From Maribacter sp. (GTDB taxonomy: Bacteria; Bacteroidota; Bacteroidia; Flavobacteriales; Flavobacteriaceae): a DNA stretch of 64,000 nucleotides. The notes beneath the pieces were generated by a model, which was given only the letters and a program-made list of their open reading frames with translations, was not told the origin of the DNA and ran no database searches. Shown here in pieces: positions 34,133 through 43,581 of the stretch (positions within the stretch are counted from its first letter, which is position 1; each line of letters opens with the position of its first letter). Made by a program: the position numbers and the translations under genes. The stretch is taken from NCBI GenBank assembly GCA_020629415.1, contig JAHDDL010000016.1, positions 19,592 to 83,591 on the forward strand, in the 5' to 3' direction.

Positions 34133-34873
34133 TTAAGTGAGTTGTTCGCTTGTTTTTCCAAATCTTCGTTCTCTGTTCTGGTAATTTTTTATGGCCTCAA
34201 CTAAATGATGCTCTCTAAAATCAGGCCAATATACATCAATAAAATATAACTCTGCATACGCTATTTGCCATAATAAAAAATTGCTGATCCGATGTTCTCC
34301 ACTAGTACGGATTAGCAAGTCTACGTCTGGCAAATCATGCGTGTAAAGATGGTTATTTATAATTTCTTGGTCAATGTTTTCAACTGAAATTATATTATTT
34401 TTAACTTTGGTACTTATCTCTTTCACCATAGATTGCAACTCTTCACGAGCTCCATAGCTCAACGCCAAAGTCAACGTCATGCCTGTATTTTGTTTGGTTT
34501 GATCCATAACCTCTACCAACTCTTTATAAGCTTTTGCGGGTAGTGCATCTATGTTGCCTATAGTATTTAGGCGCACATTATTTTTGTTAAAAGTTTTAAG
34601 TTCTTTCTTTAATGAAGACACCAATAAGCGCATAAGCGTCTGCACTTCTATCTTTGGCCTGTTCCAATTTTCTGTAGAAAAAGTATACAAGGTTAGATAT
34701 TCAACTTTTAGCTGAACACATTGTTCCACAACAATTCTAACGGTTTTTACCCCATGTTCGTGACCAAAAACTCTTAGTTTACCACGTTCTTTTGCCCATC
34801 TACCATTACCATCCATAATAATAGCAAGATGCTTAGGAACATTCAGTTTATCTATATCGCTTATATCACTCAT
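34133..34873 (-). CDS. uppS: Isoprenyl transferase (undecaprenyl diphosphate synthase)
   Basis: 246 residues, normal length. The cis-prenyltransferase signature IIMDGNGRWAKERG contains the catalytic aspartate; LTLYTFSTENWNRP and the C-terminal LPDVDLLIRTSGEHRISNF with the conserved arginine are intact. It condenses isopentenyl diphosphate units onto farnesyl diphosphate to make the lipid carrier for peptidoglycan and polysaccharide synthesis. It lies 8 bases after the DUF6089 gene and directly before bamA. Confidence 0.97.
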   Translation of the reverse strand: MSDISDIDKLNVPKHLAIIMDGNGRWAKERGKLRVFGHEHGVKTVRIVVEQCVQLKVEYLTLYTFSTENWNRPKIEVQTLMRLLVSSLKKELKTFNKNNVRLNTIGNIDALPAKAYKELVEVMDQTKQNTGMTLTLALSYGAREELQSMVKEISTKVKNNIISVENIDQEIINNHLYTHDLPDVDLLIRTSGEHRISNFLLWQIAYAELYFIDVYWPDFREHHLVEAIKNYQNRERRFGKTSEQLT

Positions 34874-34881
34874 CGTATAAT

Positions 34882-35568
34882 TTACTCAAAACAATCCATA
34901 CAAGGTTTCCTTCCAAAAGTGTAGGTTAAAGTTAAACCAGAAAACACATACCAGTCATCACTAAATATATTACCAAATTGGAATTCTTCAAAGTTAGAAC
35001 CTTCAGGGTTACTACCATCCAAGTTATCCGTAAAAGTGTACCTAGCACCAATTTCGCCCCCAAAAATAAGAAACTGATTGATACGATACTTAAAACCTAC
35101 GGTCATTGGCACAGCAAAACTTCCTTCTTTTTGGTTTATATCCTGTAATACACCACCATTAAAATACTGATAATCATACCTAAAATAGGTAAGTCCAGTA
35201 TATAAATAAGGTGTAAAAGCAGGTCCAAGTTTATGTAAATTATATTCTACGAAATTAAATTCCAAACCTACAGAACCCTCAAAGATCGAGTTATCCATTA
35301 CATAACCTCTTTGCTGTCTTGCCGTGGAACTAGATTTAGTATCATCTGCGGTAAACTTACCATAGGTTAAACTACCACGCCATGCATATCTTTTACTGAT
35401 ATTCCATTTAAACAAGCCGCCAAAAGCAATATTAGAAGGCAGCAAATAATCTGTTCTACCAACATCACTAATTGTATTGGCACCACCTGCAAAAATACCC
35501 ACCTCATAAGTCTGCGCATGCAAACCTGACAATGAAAAAAGTAATATTAATAACGTTATATAACGCAT
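34882..35568 (-). CDS. DUF6089-type outer membrane beta-barrel protein
   Basis: 228 residues. Signal peptide (LLILLFSLSGLHAQ), then short alternating beta strands rich in aromatic residues: YEVGIFAGGANTISDVG, WRGSLTYGKF, LYTGLTYFRYDYQYF, YVFSGLTLTYTFG. This is the pattern of a small eight-stranded outer membrane barrel and fits the Bacteroidota family DUF6089 found beside uppS and bamA. The tail ends with two cysteines (CMDC). The function is unknown; the operon suggests an envelope role. Confidence 0.82.
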   Translation of the reverse strand: MRYITLLILLFSLSGLHAQTYEVGIFAGGANTISDVGRTDYLLPSNIAFGGLFKWNISKRYAWRGSLTYGKFTADDTKSSSTARQQRGYVMDNSIFEGSVGLEFNFVEYNLHKLGPAFTPYLYTGLTYFRYDYQYFNGGVLQDINQKEGSFAVPMTVGFKYRINQFLIFGGEIGARYTFTDNLDGSNPEGSNFEEFQFGNIFSDDWYVFSGLTLTYTFGRKPCMDCFE

Positions 35569-35680
35569 AAAATAAATTTTACGATTATTGCAGATTTAAT
35601 AATTAATACTGAAAATGCAATAAGTTTAAGTTCTCAAAAGATAAACAGCGATTAAGGACAATTATTGTTTAAATGTTTGG

Positions 35681-36562
35681 TCAATTTCGCCTATCCTCGC
35701 CCCATAGAAGCTTATTCCTTAAGGTCTTTAAAAAACTTTCTGAAGTATATTCTATCATTTTTATTGTGTAAGGAGCTTTACTAATAGTAATCTCCTCCCC
35801 ATTTTCCAATGAAGCTATTCTTGAATCTAAAGAAACCAAGTGGTTCTCTTCCCTACCGGACACTTTTAAACGTATTACGGTATCATCTGAAATGACCAAA
35901 GGCCGCGCATTTAAATTATGTGGAGCAATTGGTGTCAACACCAAAGATTTAGCTGTAGGCACTATTACAGGACCACCACAACTTAAAGAATACCCAGTAG
36001 ATCCCGTTGGGGTAGAAATAATTAAACCGTCTGCCCAATAAGATGTCAAATACTCATTATTTAAATAGGTCTCGACCGTTATCATAGAAGTAGTTTCTTT
36101 TCTACTTACGGTAATTTCGTTCAATGCAAAATTTAAGTCACCAAACTCGGCATCCAATTTTTCAGTATTCAACTGAACCAAACTACGTTCTACTACCGTA
36201 TATGCGCCTTGCTTGAATTCTTGAACAACTTTTCTAACATCTTCTTTTTTAAAGGTAGAAAGGAAACCTAGCCTCCCTGTATTGACACCTACAATAGGAA
36301 TACCAAGGTCTTTTACAAAAGTAGTAGCTCTTAATATAGTACCGTCACCTCCAAAACTAACGAACATGTCAAAAGAAGCATTTAAACCTTCTGTAATTGT
36401 AAATACTGGAAAGTCTTGCGCATTACCCTTGGATTTATACAAATCATAGAATTCCTTTTCTATATGAACATCTGCAGAAACCGTTTGTAACTCATCTAAA
36501 AGCTCTACGAGATATTCAATGGCATTATCTTGATAAGTTTGACCGTAAACTGCTACTTTCAT
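35681..36562 (-). CDS. nadK: NAD kinase
   Basis: About 293 residues from the ATG at 36562, one base after the stop of the CBS gene; an upstream ATG at 36571 would overlap it. The catalytic GGDGT is in VSFGGDGTILRAT, followed by GVNTGRLGFLS, ALNEITVSR and the NAD-binding IISTPTGSTGYSLSCGGP. It phosphorylates NAD to NADP with ATP in the cytoplasm. It is part of a leftward run from the CBS gene towards bamA. Confidence 0.97.
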   Translation of the reverse strand: MKVAVYGQTYQDNAIEYLVELLDELQTVSADVHIEKEFYDLYKSKGNAQDFPVFTITEGLNASFDMFVSFGGDGTILRATTFVKDLGIPIVGVNTGRLGFLSTFKKEDVRKVVQEFKQGAYTVVERSLVQLNTEKLDAEFGDLNFALNEITVSRKETTSMITVETYLNNEYLTSYWADGLIISTPTGSTGYSLSCGGPVIVPTAKSLVLTPIAPHNLNARPLVISDDTVIRLKVSGREENHLVSLDSRIASLENGEEITISKAPYTIKMIEYTSESFLKTLRNKLLWGEDRRN

Positions 36563-36563
36563 A

Positions 36564-37220
36564 TTATACATTAAGGTATTTATCCAAGTAATCCGATCTA
36601 TTTTTTAAGTCCTCTAAAAACTCATCATCACTGTTGCCAAAAATAATATGATAATTGTAACGCCTAAAGGTCTGCACCACTTTATTGTAATTATTGGCGG
36701 TAATTTTCAAGGTTACCTGAATAACGTCATTTTGCGTATCTGTTATGAAACCACCATAAAGCTTAGCGTTGTTACTTTCTACTATCTGAGCAATTTCACT
36801 GAACGAATAATCCTTAAAACCTTTTGCAACCACCAAAATACTACCGGGATCGGTAAAGAAAGGCGTATCAATAAACTCGGCAACAACATGTGTTAAGCAA
36901 TAGTAACCGGCTACCTCTTGCTTTTCATTAAGAACAGGAAGCAAATTGGCCTCGTTTCTAGCAAAAACCTCTAACACATCTAACCAATTGGTATCTCTAC
37001 GGGCAAAAAAGTTTTGCAACTCATACCTGAACTCGTCAATTTTAGCATTAGCTAATAATCCATCGGCATCTATTTCAGAAAAAAGGCCCAAGAACCTCCC
37101 GTCTTCCAGAATAGCAATATGTGAATACGTTGTATCATGAAAAAACTCCAAGAGTTTCTCAACGGTATCGTTAATATCGAATACCGGTAAATTCGTAATG
37201 ATATGTTCTTGAATATTCAT
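36564..37220 (-). CDS. CBS domain pair protein with C-terminal ACT-like region
   Basis: 218 residues, no signal or membrane segment. Residues about 1-125 are two CBS motifs (LPVFDINDTVEKLLEFF, THSHIAI-like strand, then NLLPVLNEKQEVAGYYCLT), which usually bind adenine nucleotides. Residues about 130-215 (ILVVAKGFKDYSFSEIAQIV, IQVTLKITANNYNKVVQTF) look like an ACT-type ligand-binding fold. It precedes nadK by a single base, so it might sense adenylate or NAD status, but that is inference. It is divergent from pdxJ. This gene commonly neighbours nadK and pdxJ in Bacteroidota. Confidence 0.82.
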   Translation of the reverse strand: MNIQEHIITNLPVFDINDTVEKLLEFFHDTTYSHIAILEDGRFLGLFSEIDADGLLANAKIDEFRYELQNFFARRDTNWLDVLEVFARNEANLLPVLNEKQEVAGYYCLTHVVAEFIDTPFFTDPGSILVVAKGFKDYSFSEIAQIVESNNAKLYGGFITDTQNDVIQVTLKITANNYNKVVQTFRRYNYHIIFGNSDDEFLEDLKNRSDYLDKYLNV

Positions 37221-37277
37221 AGACCTTTATATAACGCAAAATAACAATTAATAATATCAAAAGGCGTGCCTTATTTG

Positions 37278-37285
37278 TATTTTTG
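37278..37285 (+). promoter_or_regulatory. Candidate -7 element of pdxJ
   Basis: TATTTTTG fits TAnnTTTG, 28 bases before the pdxJ ATG in a 92-base divergent gap. No TTG is seen 17-23 bases upstream, so only the -7 half is supported. Confidence 0.4.
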
Positions 37286-37312
37286 ATACTCTTAAAAGGT
37301 AAATAAGACATA

Positions 37313-38026
37313 ATGACAAAACTTAGCGTTAACGTAAACAAAATTGCAACTCTTAGAAATGCCCGTGGCGGCAATGTTCCAGATTTACTTAAGGTCTCTA
37401 AAGATTTAGAAAGTTTTGGAGCCCAAGGCATCACCATTCATCCCAGACCGGACGAACGCCATATTAGATACCAAGACGCCAGAGATTTAAAAAAAACCGT
37501 AACTACAGAATTCAATATTGAAGGCAATCCGGTTCCTAAATTCATTGAATTGGTTTTAGAGGTAAAACCAGAACAGGTTACACTAGTACCTGATGCTGTA
37601 GACGCCATTACTTCTAATGCTGGCTGGGACACGGTTAAAAACAAAGCATTTTTGACCGACGTTATCAAAACCTTCAAAGATGCAGGTATTCGCACTTCGA
37701 TCTTTGTTGATCCAGACCCAAAAATGATAGAGGGCGCAAAAGCGGTTAGCACAGATAGAATAGAATTATACACAGAAAGTTACGCAACAGATTACGATAA
37801 CAATAAAGAAGAAGCTATAAAACCATTCATTGAAGCCGCCATACGTGCCAACGAACTAGACCTGGGCATTAACGCAGGCCATGACCTTAGCCTGAACAAT
37901 ATTCAATATTTTGCCAAAAATATTCCTAACTTACTAGAAGTATCTATTGGCCACGCTCTTATAAGCGAAGCACTGTATTTAGGCTTGGACAACGTAGTAA
38001 ACATGTACTTACATAGGTTAAAATGA
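37313..38026 (+). CDS. pdxJ: Pyridoxine 5'-phosphate synthase
   Basis: 237 residues, usual size. It closes the ring of vitamin B6 by joining 3-amino-2-oxopropyl phosphate with deoxyxylulose 5-phosphate. Signature blocks: [19 protein letters not shown] at the N-terminus with the substrate-binding asparagine and arginine, [17 protein letters not shown] with catalytic histidine, [18 protein letters not shown], and the C-terminal [12 protein letters not shown] and [13 protein letters not shown]. The stop overlaps the next start by 4 bases (ATGA). Confidence 0.97.
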   Translation: MTKLSVNVNKIATLRNARGGNVPDLLKVSKDLESFGAQGITIHPRPDERHIRYQDARDLKKTVTTEFNIEGNPVPKFIELVLEVKPEQVTLVPDAVDAITSNAGWDTVKNKAFLTDVIKTFKDAGIRTSIFVDPDPKMIEGAKAVSTDRIELYTESYATDYDNNKEEAIKPFIEAAIRANELDLGINAGHDLSLNNIQYFAKNIPNLLEVSIGHALISEALYLGLDNVVNMYLHRLK

Positions 38027-38799
38027 AACAGATATTACATTCGGTAATTTTAGGAGAAGGAAAACCACTGTGCATACTACACGGGTTTTTAGGCATGCTG
38101 GACAATTGGAAAACACTTGGCACATTGTATGCAGAAAATGGGTTTTGCGTACATTTGATCGACCAAAGAAATCATGGTAAAAGTTTTCATTCGCCAGATT
38201 TTGATTACGACATACTTGCAAATGATTTTCTAAATTATTTAGACGAACACAACATAGAAAATACCGCCTTAATTGGTCATTCTATGGGTGGCAAGACTGC
38301 AATGCAATTTGCACGCACTTACCCAGAGCGAGTAAATAAATTAATCATTGCGGATATAGCACCAAAGTATTACCCACCACATCATCAAGAAATAATTAAC
38401 GGTTTAAACGCTATAGATACCACCAATTTAAAATCAAGAAAAGATGCCGATGAACAGTTAAAAAAACATCTTTCCAACCCGGGCATCAGACAATTTCTAT
38501 TGAAAAATCTTCAAAGAAACGAAGACAAAAAGTTATGCTTTAAATTTAATTTAGAAGTACTGAGCAATAAAATGGAGGAAATTGGCGACAACATCAATAG
38601 CACGGATAGCTTTAATGGGCAGACCTTATTTTTAAGAGGAGATAAATCTGAATATGTTACCAATAACGATTTTGAAATTATACATCGTCATTTCCCTAAA
38701 GCAACCGTTGAAACTATTGACAATGCAGGGCACTGGTTACATGCAGAAAATCCCAAACAATTCTTTGAAAAAACAGTTACCTTTTTAAACCAAGAATAA
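38023..38799 (+). CDS. Alpha/beta hydrolase, YbfF-like esterase
   Basis: 258 residues, cytoplasmic. Oxyanion strand [16 protein letters not shown], then [13 protein letters not shown], nucleophile elbow [13 protein letters not shown] with serine, acid in [11 protein letters not shown] and catalytic histidine in [13 protein letters not shown]. This order and the DQRNHGKS motif match the YbfF/acyl-CoA esterase group. The true substrate is unknown. It overlaps pdxJ by 4 bases, implying translational coupling, and is followed 26 bases later by a small membrane protein gene. Confidence 0.92.
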   Translation: MKQILHSVILGEGKPLCILHGFLGMLDNWKTLGTLYAENGFCVHLIDQRNHGKSFHSPDFDYDILANDFLNYLDEHNIENTALIGHSMGGKTAMQFARTYPERVNKLIIADIAPKYYPPHHQEIINGLNAIDTTNLKSRKDADEQLKKHLSNPGIRQFLLKNLQRNEDKKLCFKFNLEVLSNKMEEIGDNINSTDSFNGQTLFLRGDKSEYVTNNDFEIIHRHFPKATVETIDNAGHWLHAENPKQFFEKTVTFLNQE

Positions 38800-38825
38800 A
38801 TTATAACCATATAATACGATAAGCC

Positions 38826-39173
38826 ATGAAATTAATTTTAAGAATTCTATTAAGCGCAGTAGCCGTGATCATTTTAGCCAACGTTTTGCCAAATGTTTCT
38901 GTAGACGGCTTTATTACCGCGGTAATCGTTGCAGTTGTTTTAAGTATTTTAAACTTGCTGGTAAAACCTATTTTGGTGATTTTAACGCTACCCGTAACCG
39001 TAATTACCTTCGGTCTTTTTCTATTGATCATTAACGCTATAATCATATTATTGGCAGACAAACTTATTGATGGGTTTGCGGTCGGCAACATTTGGTGGGC
39101 ATTGATTTTTAGCCTCTTGCTCTCATTTTTGCAATCAATCTTTTTTACACTGTTAAAAGATGACAAGTCATAG
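38826..39173 (+). CDS. Phage-holin-like family IV small membrane protein
   Basis: 115 residues with four hydrophobic segments. It fits the family annotated as mycobacterial-type phage holin superfamily IV (Pfam Phage_holin_4_2), recognised by VAVVLSILNLLVKPILVILTLP-like central helices and a final NIWWALIFSLLLSFLQSIF. Despite the name, these are chromosomal proteins in many bacteria and not evidence of a prophage; there are no phage genes nearby. Function unknown. Confidence 0.85.
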   Translation: MKLILRILLSAVAVIILANVLPNVSVDGFITAVIVAVVLSILNLLVKPILVILTLPVTVITFGLFLLIINAIIILLADKLIDGFAVGNIWWALIFSLLLSFLQSIFFTLLKDDKS

Positions 39174-39207
39174 TTGCTTGTGATTTGAAATTCAATACTT
39201 TAAAAAA

Positions 39208-39238
39208 TTGGTGGACTTTGCAAAATATAGTATTTTTG
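39208..39238 (+). promoter_or_regulatory. Trigger factor promoter, Bacteroidota type
   Basis: TTG at 39208-39210 is followed after 20 bases by TATTTTTG at 39231-39238, 35 bases before the tig start. Both halves fit the Bacteroidota consensus. Confidence 0.55.
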
Positions 39239-39273
39239 CATCCCATTTTACACATGCAAATAGATATTAAGGA

Positions 39274-40596
39274 ATGAATATTACGAAAGAGCAGATAGAC
39301 GATTTAAATGCAGTAGTTAAAGTTGCTATCACGAAAGAAGATTACCAAGATAAGGTAGACACCATTTTAAAGGATTATAAAAAGCAAGCTAATATTCCTG
39401 GTTTTAGAAAAGGCCAAGTTCCTATGGGCCTTATCAAAAAGCAATATGGCAAGGCCGTATTGGTAGACGAAGTAAATAAATTGTTACAAGACAATCTTAA
39501 CAAATACCTGACCGAAGAAAAGTTGGACGTTTTAGGTAACCCGTTACCAAAACAACAAGATAATTTTGACTGGGACCAAGATGAATTGGCTTTTGAGTTT
39601 GAATTAGGTTTAGCTCCTGATTTTGAAGTTTCTTTAAAAACTAAAAAAGCAATTACTCAATACAAAATTGTTGCAGACAAAAAAATGATCGATGAGCAAG
39701 TAGAACGTATTCAAAAACAATACGGTAAACTTGTAAGCAAAGATGTTGTTAGCAAGAACGATGAAGTAAGCGGAACTTTTACCAATGAAGCCGAAGAGAT
39801 CGACAGCACAACAATGATCGAGACCAGCAAGTTGAAAAGCAAAAAAGCTTTAGACGCTTTAAAAGGCAAAAAAGTTGGTGATGTTGTTACTTTAAAGACC
39901 AAAGGTCTTTTCAATGAAGACCACATGCTATCTAGCGCTTTGGGTATTGATAAGCAAAAAGCAGAATCTCTTGATACCGAAGTTACGTTTACCATTACTG
40001 AAATTAACGAAAGAGAAGCAGCTGAGCTAAACCAAGAATTATTTGATAAGCTATTTGGCCCTGACAGCGTAAAATCTGAAAAGGAATTAAAAGAGCGTAT
40101 CAAAGAAGATTCAGAAAAACAATTTGAGCAGCAGTCCGATCAAAAGTTATTAAATGACGTTACCGAGTATTTTATTGAAAATACAAAATTTGAATTACCA
40201 ACCGGTTTCTTGACAAAGTGGATTCAAATGACCGGTGAAGAGCCATTGTCAGAAGAGCAAGCCGTTGAAGAATATGCCAAATCTGAAAAAGGATTACGTT
40301 ACCAACTTATTGAAGGTAAAATAATTCGTGACAATGACCTTCAAGTTCAATTTGATGAGTTGAAAGAATTTTCCAAAGGATTTATTCGTTCTCAAATGGC
40401 ACAATTTGGCCAACTTGACCCTAAAGAGGAAGAGTTAGATTCTATAGCCGCTAGGGTTCTTGGCAACCAAGATGAAGTAAAAAGACTATCGGAACAATTG
40501 ATGAGTCAGAAACTATTGAATCTTTATAAGGAAAAAGCGAACCTTAAGACAAAGGAAGTTACCTATGAAAATTTCGTGAAAGAAGTTTACGGATAA
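39274..40596 (+). CDS. tig: Trigger factor, ribosome-associated chaperone
   Basis: 440 residues. The ribosome-docking signature is GFRKGQVPMGLIKKQYG, near residues 45-60. A central part (about 150-250) takes the place of the FKBP-type isomerase domain but is divergent and rather short of the usual aromatic pocket residues. The C-terminal helical arms are rich in Lys and Glu. Trigger factor shields nascent chains at the ribosome exit. The neighbours clpP and clpX are the usual companions. A terminator hairpin follows the stop, so clpP may be partly uncoupled. Confidence 0.95.
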   Translation: MNITKEQIDDLNAVVKVAITKEDYQDKVDTILKDYKKQANIPGFRKGQVPMGLIKKQYGKAVLVDEVNKLLQDNLNKYLTEEKLDVLGNPLPKQQDNFDWDQDELAFEFELGLAPDFEVSLKTKKAITQYKIVADKKMIDEQVERIQKQYGKLVSKDVVSKNDEVSGTFTNEAEEIDSTTMIETSKLKSKKALDALKGKKVGDVVTLKTKGLFNEDHMLSSALGIDKQKAESLDTEVTFTITEINEREAAELNQELFDKLFGPDSVKSEKELKERIKEDSEKQFEQQSDQKLLNDVTEYFIENTKFELPTGFLTKWIQMTGEEPLSEEQAVEEYAKSEKGLRYQLIEGKIIRDNDLQVQFDELKEFSKGFIRSQMAQFGQLDPKEEELDSIAARVLGNQDEVKRLSEQLMSQKLLNLYKEKANLKTKEVTYENFVKEVYG

Positions 40597-40625
40597 ATTC
40601 CAAACAATAAATTAAGTATCTTTAC

Positions 40626-40659
40626 GGTGCCGGAAATGAAATTTTCGGCACCTTTTTTT
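40626..40659 (+). terminator. Intrinsic terminator between tig and clpP
   Basis: GGTGCCGGAAA (40626-40636), loop TGAAA, TTTTCGGCACC (40642-40652), then seven T. It sits 25 bases before the clpP start, so clpP needs read-through or its own promoter. Confidence 0.88.
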
Positions 40660-40684
40660 ACTCTAAAATATAGACATACAATTT

Positions 40685-41365
40685 ATGGATTACGGAAAAG
40701 AATTCAAGAATTTCGCTATAAACGACCAAGGTATTAGCAGCACTTATTACGATTCTATTATGAGCAGCATGTACCCAACGAACATGACGCCCAATATTAT
40801 TGAAGAGCGCTCTATGAACATAGTTGCAATGGACGTTTATTCGCGTTTAATGATGGATCGCATCATTTTTATGGGTACTGGCATTAACGACCAAGTAGCC
40901 AACATTATACAAGCACAATTATTGTTTTTAGCAAGTGTTGATGCTAAAAAGGACATACAAATTTACATCAATTCACCAGGCGGCAGTGTATATGCAGGTT
41001 TAGGCATTTATGACACCATGCAATTTATTACTCCTGATGTTGCTACTATCTGTACAGGTATGGCCGCTTCTATGGGCGCTGTACTATTATGCGCAGGTGA
41101 AAAAGGTAAACGTAGTGGCTTGCAACACTCTCGTGTTATGATTCACCAACCACTTGGTGGCGCACAAGGTCAAGCTAGTGATATTGAAATTACAGCTAGA
41201 GAGATTTTAAAACTGAAAGACGAACTTTACCAAATTATTGCTGAACACTCAGGTACTGATATTGAAAAAGTACGTGATGATAGTGACCGTGATTACTGGA
41301 TGAAAGCTGATGAAGCTTTAAAATACGGTATGATTGATGAAATATTGGTAAGGGAGAAAAAATAA
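40685..41365 (+). CDS. clpP: ATP-dependent Clp protease proteolytic subunit
   Basis: 226 residues, with a slightly longer N-terminus than E. coli ClpP. Catalytic serine in [19 protein letters not shown], histidine in [14 protein letters not shown], aspartate in [15 protein letters not shown]. The [18 protein letters not shown] strand is intact. It forms the two-ring peptidase that ClpX feeds with unfolded proteins. clpX lies 88 bases downstream; no terminator separates the two. Confidence 0.98.
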   Translation: MDYGKEFKNFAINDQGISSTYYDSIMSSMYPTNMTPNIIEERSMNIVAMDVYSRLMMDRIIFMGTGINDQVANIIQAQLLFLASVDAKKDIQIYINSPGGSVYAGLGIYDTMQFITPDVATICTGMAASMGAVLLCAGEKGKRSGLQHSRVMIHQPLGGAQGQASDIEITAREILKLKDELYQIIAEHSGTDIEKVRDDSDRDYWMKADEALKYGMIDEILVREKK

Positions 41366-41453
41366 TTTCGGACTGATTGAATCAAATAATTTAATGACAT
41401 TTAAACCAAAAACGATTTTTGATCGTTAAGGAATAGAATAGAGAAGATAGATA

Positions 41454-42689
41454 ATGGCAAAGGAAAATTTAGAATGTTCATTTTGCGGTAGAAAAAAGCC
41501 TGAAACAAACTTGTTGATCGCCGGTCTAGACGCACACATCTGCGACCGTTGTATAGAACAAGCCCATGGCATTGTTGCAGAAGAGTCAAAACAGACAAAG
41601 ACCAACGATCTTTCTTCTGAACTTGTTCTGAAAAAACCGCAGGAAATAAAGGAATTTTTAGACACTTTTATCATAGGACAAGAGCGCACCAAAAAGGTAA
41701 TGTCCGTTGCAGTTTACAATCACTACAAAAGATTACTACAACCATCTTCACAAGAAGATGATGTAGAAATTCAAAAAAGTAACATAATAATGGTCGGTCA
41801 AACCGGTACAGGTAAGACTTTAATGGCCAAAACAATTGCAAAATTACTTAATGTACCATTGGCAATTGTTGACGCAACCGTACTTACCGAGGCTGGTTAC
41901 GTAGGCGAAGATGTAGAAAGTATATTGACCCGCCTTTTGCAAGCTGCGGACTACAATTTGGAAAAAGCGGAAAGAGGTATCGTTTTTATTGATGAAATCG
42001 ATAAAATTGCCCGCAAGAGCGACAATCCTTCAATTACAAGAGATGTTTCTGGAGAGGGAGTACAACAAGGGCTTTTAAAGTTATTGGAAGGTACTTCGGT
42101 AAACGTTCCGCCTAAAGGAGGAAGAAAGCATCCCGATCAAAAATTCATTGAAGTAAATACAGAAAATATTCTATTTATAGCCGGTGGAGCTTTTGACGGT
42201 ATTGAACGTGCAATAACAAAGCGTTTAAATATGCAAGCGGTAGGCTATAGCGCTTCTAAATCTGACAGCTTCTTAGATGATAGCAACTTATTGCAATACA
42301 TCATACCTAAAGATTTAAAAGATTTTGGACTTATACCAGAAATTATTGGAAGGCTTCCTGTTCTTACACATATGAATCCTTTAGATAAGAAAACGTTAAG
42401 AGCTATTTTGACCGAACCAAAAAATGCTATTATCAAGCAATATGAAAAGCTGTTTGCTATGGACGATATTAAATTTACCATAACAGACCAAGCTTTAGAC
42501 TATATAGTAGATAAAGCCATTGAATATAAACTTGGAGCTAGAGGTTTAAGATCTCTTTGTGAAGCTATTTTTACAGATGCAATGTTTGAAATGCCAAGTT
42601 CAGGCGATAGTAATTTTAAAGTAACAAAGCCCTATGCCGAAGAAATGTTATCTCACGATACCATTAAAAAACTAAAAGCGGTTTCTTAA
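41454..42689 (+). CDS. clpX: ATP-dependent Clp protease ATP-binding subunit ClpX
   Basis: 411 residues, full length. N-terminal zinc-binding domain with two CxxC pairs (CSFCGRKK and CDRC). AAA+ core: Walker A GQTGTGKT, pore loop GYVGEDVES, Walker B FIDEIDKI, sensor and arginine-finger region [13 protein letters not shown], and sensor 2 LGARGLRS. It unfolds tagged substrates and threads them into ClpP, encoded just upstream. It ends at a strong terminator. Confidence 0.98.
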   Translation: MAKENLECSFCGRKKPETNLLIAGLDAHICDRCIEQAHGIVAEESKQTKTNDLSSELVLKKPQEIKEFLDTFIIGQERTKKVMSVAVYNHYKRLLQPSSQEDDVEIQKSNIIMVGQTGTGKTLMAKTIAKLLNVPLAIVDATVLTEAGYVGEDVESILTRLLQAADYNLEKAERGIVFIDEIDKIARKSDNPSITRDVSGEGVQQGLLKLLEGTSVNVPPKGGRKHPDQKFIEVNTENILFIAGGAFDGIERAITKRLNMQAVGYSASKSDSFLDDSNLLQYIIPKDLKDFGLIPEIIGRLPVLTHMNPLDKKTLRAILTEPKNAIIKQYEKLFAMDDIKFTITDQALDYIVDKAIEYKLGARGLRSLCEAIFTDAMFEMPSSGDSNFKVTKPYAEEMLSHDTIKKLKAVS

Positions 42690-42711
42690 AATTTCAATTA
42701 TTCTTAGATAT

Positions 42712-42747
42712 AAAAAAAAGCGAAGATTTAAATCTTCGCTTTTTTTA
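42712..42747. terminator. Bidirectional intrinsic terminator after clpX
   Basis: A8, then the perfect palindrome GCGAAGAT-TTAA-ATCTTCGC (42720-42739), then T8. It separates clpX from the convergent hydrolase-like gene. Confidence 0.92.
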
Positions 42748-42769
42748 TGCTTTATAATCATATATTTTT

Positions 42770-43327
42770 TCAAACCACTTTCTTCACCTGTGGCGTAATT
42801 TTAGTAACTTCTTGGAGCAAGTCCATACAAACCTTTTGAATAATTTTCTCATCGGTATATAGTGTATGACCGTAATTTGGTAAAACCTCCATTTCAATAC
42901 CTAGTTTATCAGCCCATTCTTCACTTGGTCTAAATGCATCGTTAGCACCGTAAACCAATTGAAAAGGAATATTTGGCCTATCGTTCTTTTTACGTATTCT
43001 AGTAGGAGAAACGCCATATAAAGATTTAACCGGCAAACCTTTCTTAGCAGCTTCCCAAACAATACTAGCACCCGTACTAAAAGCTAGATAGTAACAAGGC
43101 TCCGTTTCTTTTTTAAGTAAATGAGATACCGCAGTGTCAATGCCTCCTTCTAAAAAAGCATTATGCACGTTCTCTTCGGTCTGTATAAGTATATCTAAAT
43201 TGGCAAGTTGTTGACTATCATAAAAAGTAATATCAAAATATTGTTGAAGATACCCTAAGTACGATGTAATCCATAGTCCTTTCTTAGCACCCCACATATC
43301 GGAAACAATCACTAATCTCTCTGCCAT
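42770..43327 (-). CDS. Alpha/beta hydrolase-like protein, atypical nucleophile elbow
   Basis: 185 residues, no signal peptide. It has the hydrolase order of motifs: strand RLVIVSDMWGAKKGLW, a nucleophile-elbow-like YLAFSTGASIVWEAA (A-F-S-T-G in place of GxSxG), an acid in LVYGANDAFRPSEEW and a histidine in NYGHTLYTDEK. It is shorter than most family members and lacks a lid. A small esterase or thioesterase is possible; a non-enzymatic member cannot be excluded. It is a single-gene unit converging on clpX. Confidence 0.65.
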   Translation of the reverse strand: MAERLVIVSDMWGAKKGLWITSYLGYLQQYFDITFYDSQQLANLDILIQTEENVHNAFLEGGIDTAVSHLLKKETEPCYYLAFSTGASIVWEAAKKGLPVKSLYGVSPTRIRKKNDRPNIPFQLVYGANDAFRPSEEWADKLGIEMEVLPNYGHTLYTDEKIIQKVCMDLLQEVTKITPQVKKVV

Positions 43328-43581
43328 AATAATAGTATTTATAGTTTTGGTTAAGTTTTACTTAAGCAAGTTGGAATAATAACTCCATTAACACCCATTT
43401 AATTGTTTACACGCTTAAAATTATCGTTGTAGTCCAATTTACAGGAAAAACTATCCCAGAAATTAACTACAACAAACGCGTAATCTATTAACTACATTTT
43501 AGAAGACAAATGTAAATTAAGTATAGAAAAAATATAAAACTTTGTTGTGATTAGGTCAAAATCTAGTGTGAATGGAGCACA
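43328..43581. other. AT-rich intergenic gap, no gene seen
   Basis: 254 bases between two leftward genes. One minus-strand TACATTTG (43514-43507) fits the -7 consensus, but it is far from the downstream start. No ORF, RNA fold or repeat is convincing. Confidence 0.3.

Noticed and set aside
38826..39173. Prophage remnant suggested by the holin-like protein
   Set aside because: The family is widespread in chromosomes and there are no phage structural, lysis or integrase genes nearby.
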